A stretch of 64,000 bases of DNA from Heligmosomoides polygyrus polygyrus (Eukaryota > Nematoda > Chromadorea > Rhabditida > Heligmosomidae): assembly GCA_947396885.1 (NCBI GenBank), contig OX377202.1, positions 63,080,034 to 63,144,033 on the forward strand, written 5' to 3'. The position numbers and the translations under genes are program-made. Shown one piece after another: positions 57,058-64,000 of this stretch. Under the pieces are notes generated by a model. That model had not been told where the DNA came from. It was given only the letters and a program-made list of their open reading frames with translations, and did not search any database. The stretch's first letter is position 1. The number at the start of each line of letters is the position of its first letter.

Positions 57058-58350
57058 TTACCGCTCACCATCGCGCGATTCCAGCTTTCGGTAGACATCA
57101 CCATAATGAGTGGCTTTCGCAACAACCACGGCTTTCTTTGCAGCCTTCTTCGCCTTCTGATACTCCTGCCAGTTGTCGGCTGTTCTGTCGCCAAGAAACA
57201 CATGATACAGCGACTTCTTCTCTCGAACCTTCGCTTTCACATCGTCTGTCCACAGCCATGCCTGTTTGTCGACTTCGCGTCGTCCAGGCTTCGTAGTGCT
57301 GAGTTCCAACCTTGCAGCTTGGCGTATCACGTCGGTTGCTTTCTTCCCACTTTCATCGACAGTCGTAACTGTCGGTAACCGCACGCGAGAAATCACAGCT
57401 GCTTCCTTCTCTCTTATTCGCCACCACTTGGTTCTTGCAGCACCGCACCGCTCAATCTGCTGCAGCCTCGGAGGAGCGATCTTCAAAGTAGAGATCAGCG
57501 GACGATGCTGTGGGGCGACCGTTTCATACGGCACGATCTTCGCGTCTGTGACGAGATTTCGGTCACGATCCTCTGCAAGCACAAAGTCTATCTTAGACTT
57601 GGAGCTCCCACTATAATATGAGATGAGGTGGGAGTCGCGTTTTCGGAAAACGGTGTTCACAATGGTGAGGCTATGCGATTCCGGATACTCAAGAATACAG
57701 TCACCATCGGGGTTACAGGACCCGTATCCGAAACCACCATGACAGCTGTACCCGTCCTTCGCAGCACCTACGTGCCCATCAAGGTCACCAGCGACTATGA
57801 TGACATCTTTCGACGGTACCTCTGCTGTCTTCTCATCAAGCAGATTCCAAAACTCATCCTTGGCTTGATCGGAGCAGCCAGTCTGCGGAGCATACGCAGA
57901 GAAAAAGTGATAGAGTCGCTCCTTAGCGGCGACAACGATCTTCATCAATCGATCGTCAAAGCGCTCGACGCTTACAATCGAGTCACGAAATCGTTCGGAG
58001 ACGATGACTCCAACTCCATGAGTGGTCCTGGGACTTCCACATAGAACGGCCTTGAAGCCACGTCCTATATCCCTTGACTTCCACCTCGTCTCCTGCACCG
58101 CACAGAAATCAACTCTTCTTCGCTCCAGTGGTTCAACCAACTCGCACGAGCGGCCCGTCAACGTACCCACATTCAGCGTAGCCACACGGGTCCTGCTTAC
58201 GTTACGGGACTTTCGGACTAGCTCAGTTGCCCCCCGATGCCGTCCTCGCATCAGGGACCCTTGCATGCTTCTTACACTCGCCGGGCTCTGCGAGTGCGCG
58301 TCGGCTCCCGCGGACGCCGTAGCACTATCTCGAGAAACTTGACTTATCAT
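57058..58350 (-). pseudogene. Outer RTE endonuclease and linker
   Basis: A 430-codon open frame, the 5' half of the outer element. APE endonuclease motifs in order: VATLNVGTLTGRS, AVQETRW, FFSAYAPQTGC, GDLDGHVG, a KIDFVLA segment and APQHRPLISTL. The second catalytic loop reads GDLD where family members have GDLN, so this endonuclease is probably impaired. The linker continues to GER at 57058, then shifts frame into 56773-57057 (MYRLAKTRN to KRWRDYFEKT), where the nested element begins. The AUG at 58350 is the first in the frame. Confidence 0.85.
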
Positions 58351-58414
58351 ACATCATGTGATGTGACATGGGTCTTCGTAGGCCGGCCTGTCACAAGGGC
58401 CTGTCGCCTGCATT

Positions 58415-58491
58415 CGAATGTCCGTGATTAACTTAGCTCGCAGAGCGAGCAGTTTCCAGTGGCACTACGTGGAGGAACGGACATCGCCACC
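58415..58491 (-). ncRNA. HDV-like ribozyme fold at outer RTE 5' end
   Basis: The same layout as the inner copy, with P2 a perfect 7 bp (ATGTCCG/CGGACAT) and P4 GCTCG-CTCTG-CGAGC. In P3 the two pairs change from C-G, C-G (inner) to T-G, T-A (outer), and in P4 one pair changes from T-G to C-G, so pairing is kept. The last part (J4/2) is longer than usual for HDV-like ribozymes. Confidence 0.6.
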
Positions 58492-58511
58492 AAGCAGCAT
58501 TTACACTATCA

Positions 58512-59536
58512 ATAAAATAAAAATCGCGATAAGCTTTTCGAATGCATGGCGCGTTCTTTTTTTAATTTGTTATATTATTGCTACCTTGTTGCGTTTTTCA
58601 ACGAATTTCTGTTTATTCTTTTTCTCGACAGTAAAAATTTTATTCAGTTATTTAATATTATTCATTCGGGTGGCTGAAGTAAAAATATCAAAGAAAGTTG
58701 AATTTTTGGAAGAAAGAGAAGATTTTCCCTTGATCAAAAAGTTGTTTTAACCATCTTGGAGAGTCTGTAGTTTAACCTGCAAGAGGGTCATTTCAATTTG
58801 AAAGAGTTCGCTTTTATTTGAAAAGTCTTAGGCTTAGGCTTAGGAGAGTGTCCAGTTTAACGTGAAAAGTGCACAATTCGACGTGAAAATGGCGTATAAA
58901 GTACGAGTTCAAGAAGCTGTCGAAGTCCTTATGTGCAACTGCAAATCGTTCAGCAATGAACAGCGTCATCGTCAGCACGTGGCGATGCTGATAATTGCGT
59001 GAATGAAATGTGGTGTTCGCCATACAATACGTATGAATACCACGGAGGGCGTACGCGACGTCGCTTGATCGGTGCGTGAGCTCACCATTACGTCGCGTTG
59101 CGCCTCGACGTTGCTCAGCTCTGAACGTGCCTTAAAGCACAGATCGCTTGATGTTGGTTGGAAGCAAGGAGTTAGTGATCACCGATGTATGAACAATTGC
59201 TTGAGACCAATGGTGAGTCAGAGAAGCTGGAGATGCTGCCGCTCGAGTTCCGAGAGGGCATGTTGGTGGGGCTTTATCTGAACCGCGAAAGTGGGACGCA
59301 GGTCTACAGATAAACAAGTAAGTTGTCAACGAAGAGATAAAGTGTATCAGTGTACCGCTGCAGGAAGCAAGCCTTTATAAAGACCATCTTTAGCAAGGCA
59401 TCCGTTATGCAGAGGTTTGCTTCTGGGGTTCCCTTATTGTCATAAAGCATTATGCTTCCTCAATATATGGCATTTAAGCTCAAATGGCTGTGAAGATGTA
59501 AGCGCTTGCAGTGACATTTAGTTGCGATCAAAACTA
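58512..59536. other. No gene recognised
   Basis: An AT-rich stretch, then unique sequence. Short frames are without support. Confidence 0.45.
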
Positions 59537-59619
59537 GCGCCAGACGGAACTCGAGCCTACTCCGCACCTCGCCCAAACCGTCACCCAGGTAGGATGCAGC
59601 GCCATTACGCCACCAGTGC
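59537..59619 (-). repeat. tRNA-derived SINE body, diverged copy
   Basis: Minus-strand tRNA-like sequence with 3' acceptor CTGGCGC, followed by the same TAGTTTTGATCGCAAC tail as the SINE copies at 34.8 and 35.2 kb. It is longer (83 bases) and the T-arm is degraded, so it is no functional tRNA. Confidence 0.55.
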
Positions 59620-59755
59620 CGTTTCATCGAAAGATGGTCGACGAGTTTTGGTTGAGATCAAAGAATGTCTTATGCCAACACGGTGCAGACCATAGTTGGT
59701 TCTTTGCTGCAGTCTCCACTTTTCCACTCCTGCAGAATCAGCTCCCACGACTCAC

Positions 59756-61057
59756 CAGATTTCTGTTTTTGACATAGAGATATTTGCACGCCTCTCTGCA
59801 TCCGATTTCAGCCGCATCGTCAGCCATAACGACGTCGCTTGTCTCTGCTGCGGACTTCATCGCTACACAGCTGGGGTTAGTAATGTTGTGCAGAGATATC
59901 GGCCTCTCGAGGAAGATCGTGCAGAACCCGTCCCGCTCTTGCACCGCACGAATTCTGTTCTTCAGTGCCGTCACGTTCACGCGGCTCGGTATCTACAACC
60001 CCCTCTTTTAGGACGGAATGGTACAAATGGGTTTCCGGCAAATGGACTACCGGAACGGAGTCTACGTCGACGACTCGGTCCTCCGGAATTAAGGAAAAAG
60101 CTGCCATTGTTCGAGGTTCCACCTGAAAACGAATTTTGCTCGTAAAGGTGCTGCTGCAGCGTATTGCTAACACAATCGAACAATAGTGGAGCTTACACTT
60201 GCCAAATAAAGCCGCCCTTGGTTGCTGGAAAACTCGTAGCCTGGACGCATATTGCTTATCAGTGGTAACTCTGAACAGGAAATATAGATACCTTTTTAGC
60301 GCTGCTATGTAGATATCAAAACTCACCGACAATTACGTAATTGTACTTCTTTACCGACCATATTGCGGACATTCTCGTGGGTGTTGGAGGCCGTACGTTC
60401 CAAGCCCTTATCACTCCTAACGTGACCTGCCACTGCGGATTTAATTCTGGGTACGTTCCAGAAAGATTTTAACACTCTTCGATCGGCAATCGCCATCAGT
60501 GTGAAATTGCTCACAAAGCCTTTCGCGACGCTACCCTGGTCGGGGTATTTGTGATAGGTAGTGAGTTCAGCTCGAACACGAACTCGCCCCCAACTAGGAA
60601 TTTACGAAGGTCTGTATTCTGATAGATTAGGTTAGCATGCTGTATTCGACTAATGGTTGCCTTCAAATTAACCGAATCGAACAGAACAAGAGAGCGGCGA
60701 CTATGATTTTGACAGTGAGGAAAATTGCTGAAGAAGCAGCTTACCTCCCCGGTAGCTGAATCGACGAGCTCCAGGAATTCTGCTAGATTTTTTGGAACAA
60801 GTCCGTCAATATCTATTATCTGAATAAAACGTCGAGTAACATCAACTTCTTGAAAGGATTTACTAGACAGACCTGGTCACCGATTACAAGGTGATAGAAC
60901 AACGGCGAAGTGATCGTCAAAAATGCCAGCACAAGATTTTCAGTGAAATTCGCATCAAGGAACTTCTGAATAACACCAGTTAGGCAAGTTGTGGGCGCCA
61001 GTGCGATTGCGCTGGCCGCACGTTTCACGCGTTCTGAACATCTTTGCAAAAATATCC
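59756..61057 (-). CDS. Multi-exon host gene, product unrecognised (partial)
   Basis: The splice structure supports a real gene. Exon a is 61057-60873 (QRCSERVKRAASAIALAPTT, then a hydrophobic LVLAFLTITSPLFYHLV). Exon b is 60819-60745 (IIDIDGLVPKNLAEFLELVD), exon c 60660-60580 (ending LRKFLVGGEF), exon d 60535-60327 (KGFVSNFTLMAIADRRVLK), and exon e starts at 60270 (VTTDKQYASRLRVFQQ). Introns of 53, 84, 44 and 56 bases have GT-AG ends, and coding phase matches across all four. Further probable coding ends at a GTGAGT donor at 59755 (NVTALKNRIRAVQERDGF, CTIFLERPISLHN). The junction between about 60198 and 59930 is uncertain. First and last exons are not identified. No family was recognised. Confidence 0.6.
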
Positions 61058-61059
61058 CT

Positions 61060-62101
61060 TAAAAGAAATACACTTTAGTGAACTGTACGTGTATTTCACT
61101 GCAGGTTCAACTGCATATAGAGCTTGGTGCACTCGGCGGGTTTGGGGCCACATCGCACTGGCAGGTAGATTGGGTCAGCCAACCCTTGAGTTGCCTCCCT
61201 TGCCCTAGCTATGTGCTCTCTTCTGCGGACGCGGGAGTACCGAAGCCGTGTTTGTGATTACTCCACGAACGCCAATTACGCTTCAGTCTTGCACTTTCAG
61301 AGCATATGATACGCTTCTCAAAAGCGCAATAATGTCTCCAACCAGTTTTTCTTTTTTTTCTTCTGGTGCACGATGTGCGTATTCACAGTGCTTCCGTCTT
61401 TTAACTGAAAGCTGGCTTCCGTATCCATCTCCTGAAGGCAGAAAGAGAAGTCAAAACAGTAGATGAACAGCTGCTTCTATGAATTCTGAAGCAAAAACAA
61501 AAAATGGCGGCACACTCGAACTATGCTTTCACTTCTGCTTAAAGTGCATGCTTTGAAGTGCTTTACACGGTCTAGAAAATATCCTGACCAATGTCTTTCC
61601 TCAAAGCAGAATATTACTCACGAAGAAAACGGCAGGAGAGGTGTTCCACGATTGCACAGCAGTTGTTCCCTCGTAACAACTCTCTTTCTACCTTAAGCTA
61701 CGATCGGATTTTTGGGCTAAAACTCAAGTTTTTGAGCTTTTGCTCTAAAATTCTAGTTCACTTCTAGTTTACATTTGCTTTAACCAGCCAATCCAGAATG
61801 CTCTTTGCAAAATTGCCTCGATTTTATTTAAATCAACCCTAACGCGAAGGCAGTCAGTGCGTCAGCTCTTCTTCACTATCGAGGAGGCTTAATGAGTTCT
61901 ATCGAATCGCTCTAAAAAAATCCTCTCCAGGCTGAGAACCTACCCCAACCACGTCGACGCGAACATGCATGAATTTGTAGTGATGCTTGGGCGGCTCTTC
62001 CGATCGAACTGCACCGATAGCAGAGAGTGACGCACTTCTTCTCGCACCTAAGAGTCTTCAGCCATTACAAAGAAAAAGGATTGAAAAGCAGTGGTTCGAA
62101 G
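61060..62101. other. Intergenic or untranslated; nothing recognised
   Basis: Lies between two minus-strand genes. It may hold upstream exons of the 59.8-61.1 kb gene and the 3' UTR of the next gene, but none can be assigned. Confidence 0.4.
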
Positions 62102-63196
62102 TCACTGACTTATTTCGTGAGACGTAGTGGAAACCATGGATGGCGATTCTTTCGGGCTTTTAGGTTCACACGGTGGCTCAGTCATGGCTGTTGGTACGTT
62201 CTTCAAAGAAACCTCCACGGAGGACTCGTCAATCGGGGATGATTTCTGAGACACATCACTAGGGGATCTCAAGCTCGGTTCCATTCGCTGTGACGCTTCT
62301 TTTGTTGATGCCAACTTTGGTCCAATTTTCTGCGATATTTCTCTGGCAGACTTCATGTTCGGCTCCGTGCGTTGGGATATTTCTCTAGCAGACTTCATGC
62401 TCGGCTCCATGCGTTGCGATATTTCCCTGGCAGACTTCAAGTTCGGCTCCATCCGCTGCGATACATCTCTGGCAGGCTTCATGTTCGGCTCCGCTCTCAG
62501 CGATACCTCTCTGGTAGACTCTACTTTTGGCGAAACTGGCTGCGGCGCTTGCCTCATAGAACTCAGCTGCGGAGCTGCTTTTTGCGACGTTTGCCTCGTG
62601 GAGTCCGACTTGGACGCCGCCTTTGTAGAAACCTGTCTTGACTTCGATGGTATTCGTTTGGAAGTACCTTTCTTACCGTCTACATTATAAGGAACTTTTC
62701 GTGCTTTTTCTCTCGTTTGCTCCACTTTTGGCCTAGTGAGAAATGAGGTATCCTCCATTGTGCGATCTTCCTTAGGGGCCAGCTGTCTTAAGGAGCTCGT
62801 CTTCGCAGTCTCTACGGCCTTTGGTTTTGGATGTCCCCTTAAAGAACTGCTTTTTGCGGACATGCCTCTTCTCTTCGGCGAGGCTACTGCTACCGTCTTA
62901 CTCTTTTTCAAATTGTCTTTCGCTCGCTCAGCATCGGCAATCTTACCCGCTGCCGCTGTTTGTAGCTGTTCGGATTTTACTACAGACGGCGACTTTCGAA
63001 GCGATACCTTGCTTGGTTGTGCAGAATCAGTACGTTTTATGATAGCTGGAGATGAAGGTTTAGCCGGAGATGGAAGCCTTTTCTGTTGGTCTGGTTTCTT
63101 TATTTCGGCTGGTTTGCCAGTTGTGTGGCTAACCGTCTGCACTGGGCTCTTGGTTACACCGGTTGCTGTGGATTTCATCGCCGTTGGCTTCTTCAT
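62102..63196 (-). CDS. Lys/Ser/Pro-rich protein with 14-residue repeats
   Basis: A 364-codon frame ending in TGA at 62102. Composition is strongly Lys, Ser, Pro, Arg, with no membrane segment or signal peptide, so the protein is probably disordered and basic. Residues about 222-320 are seven tandem 14-residue units with consensus EPNMKSAREISQRM, each starting Glu-Pro. The coding strand has clear codon structure and the opposite frame (62355-62690) is its mirror. The ATG lies 3 bases after a TCATTCAG acceptor, so it is either an internal exon start or a spliced-leader site. No family was recognised. A repetitive basic linker of a cytoskeletal or chromatin protein is possible but not shown. Confidence 0.65.
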   Translation of the reverse strand: MKKPTAMKSTATGVTKSPVQTVSHTTGKPAEIKKPDQQKRLPSPAKPSSPAIIKRTDSAQPSKVSLRKSPSVVKSEQLQTAAAGKIADAERAKDNLKKSKTVAVASPKRRGMSAKSSSLRGHPKPKAVETAKTSSLRQLAPKEDRTMEDTSFLTRPKVEQTREKARKVPYNVDGKKGTSKRIPSKSRQVSTKAASKSDSTRQTSQKAAPQLSSMRQAPQPVSPKVESTREVSLRAEPNMKPARDVSQRMEPNLKSAREISQRMEPSMKSAREISQRTEPNMKSAREISQKIGPKLASTKEASQRMEPSLRSPSDVSQKSSPIDESSVEVSLKNVPTAMTEPPCEPKSPKESPSMVSTTSHEISQ

Positions 63197-63199
63197 CTC

Positions 63200-64000
63200 C
63201 TGAATGATACTTGATAAACGGGCAGCACTTTGCTATTATTGTTGCTGCGGATACACCTCTAGAACAAGAGCTTTCTACATACACGAATAATCCATAGTAA
63301 GGAAGTAACGGCCAACGTCAATCAAAGCTTCGCTCAGTCAAAGGCATAGTTCATGCATAGTCCCCCTGTCAAAATATCGCTTTCAAAACCCTTTATATCT
63401 CTCTATGAGCCTCAAATCAACAACGCTGCCGATCTCTTACTTCGAGGCTAAAGCTGCCTTGGAGAAAAGTTTGACCATATTGTTTACGGCTCATTTTGTT
63501 GAACGGCTTTCGTACTTACGGTTACACAGTCACTAATTCACAGGGCTCATTTGTTCTCACAGGAACAGTAGCAAACATGGGATATTACTGCTCTTCCTTT
63601 TTTGCGAACACTCTGTAGCAATTCTAGCCCCCCCCCCCCCTGAACTATTATTGAGGTGGAGGGGGGGGGGGGCAAGTAATGAGACTCCTCATCCCGTGCT
63701 CCTGTCTATATGTCGTGACTGGAGTCCGGTTTCGTGGTTCTCCTATTTGTATGCTTTTTGCTACTTACTGAACGCCACCTGAGAAGTGACCACTTCCACC
63801 CTTTCCAGAAGCATGCCAAAACCCCAGTCTGTCTCATGCCGAAACCCCAGTCTGACGAGTCGACCTGTGTCGCGCAAATCTCGCCCAATTCCCAACCCCG
63901 AGCAGCCTGGGCTCAATATTCACGCAAGATAAGAAGTACGTCTTCTACCTTAACCCTGCCAAGCAGCGAGCCTGGGTGACCCCTCCCCTGCTACCGAACT
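63200..64000. other. No gene recognised; facing C and G runs
   Basis: A run of about 11 Cs near 63630 and a run of about 13 Gs near 63660 face each other across about 30 bases. Frames at 63706-63979 have no domain support. Upstream exons of the 62.1-63.2 kb gene could lie here. Confidence 0.4.

Larger units (their letters stand above)
52430..58510 (-). mobile_element. Outer RTE with 19-bp TSD, carrying a nested RTE
   Basis: The outer element spans 52449-58491 on the minus strand and is flanked by the perfect 19-bp duplication AAGCAGCATTTACACTATC (52430-52448 and 58492-58510). From its 5' end (58491) it has a leader, endonuclease and linker (to 56934), then a plus-strand RTE at 53789-56917. 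It resumes at 53788 and runs through the RT to a (GAA)n tail at 52449. Without the insert it is about 2.9 kb. An internal deletion joins the STMEF segment to WKKKGSP, removing the start of the RT domain. Frameshifts also disable it. Confidence 0.93.

Noticed and set aside
61861..61895. Third copy of the two-hairpin motif
   Set aside because: CTTCTTCACTATCGAGGAG resembles the first loop, but the second hairpin and the GGYGAGCC part are missing.
63706..63979. Protein-coding frames at the window end
   Set aside because: Overlapping frames on both strands with no domain or splice support.

Overview
This window looks like repeat-rich nuclear DNA from a nematode, most likely a strongylid (clade V) parasite. 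That is an inference. It rests on short introns (44-84 nt) with pyrimidine-rich CAG-type acceptors, nematode-type RTE retrotransposons, mariner, hAT, Penelope-like and Pao/BEL elements, and many MITEs. Two 200-base runs of N (855-1054, 25410-25609) mark assembly gaps. Nothing bacterial or viral was seen.

Layout. 1-3.6 kb: a CR1/jockey-like LINE fragment, then an RTE copy cut by a hAT transposon (8-bp target duplication). 3.6-10.3 kb: no gene; a foldback, a 41-bp TTCGAA satellite, two solo hAT ends and a two-hairpin motif. 10.3-20.1 kb: a decayed Gypsy-like element split by a complete, open RTE (985 codons, 12-bp target duplication), joined to a reverse-strand RTE copy that holds a mariner. 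20.2-29 kb: a hAT inside a satellite, a mariner relic, an AT-rich block with a possible Penelope-like fragment and a second copy of the two-hairpin motif, RTE and gag fragments, and a near-perfect 41-bp-arm hairpin. 29-41.6 kb: MITEs, a tRNA-derived SINE, a Penelope tail and a 1-kb mariner-type foldback. 41.9-49.9 kb: a Penelope-like reverse transcriptase with a GIY-YIG domain, a second RTE lineage and a 3'-truncated Pao/BEL element. 50.1-51.1 kb: minisatellites. 52.4-58.5 kb: one RTE nested in another, both with target duplications. 59.7-63.2 kb: the only likely host genes, both on the minus strand.

The genes do not form a pathway. The window is a layered record of transposition in which insertion order can be read from target duplications. 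The most interesting signals are RNA-level: an HDV-ribozyme-like double pseudoknot at the first base of two RTE copies, hammerhead cores in the 3' regions of two Penelope-like copies, and a pair of adjacent hairpins whose loops are conserved while the stems differ between two distant sites.
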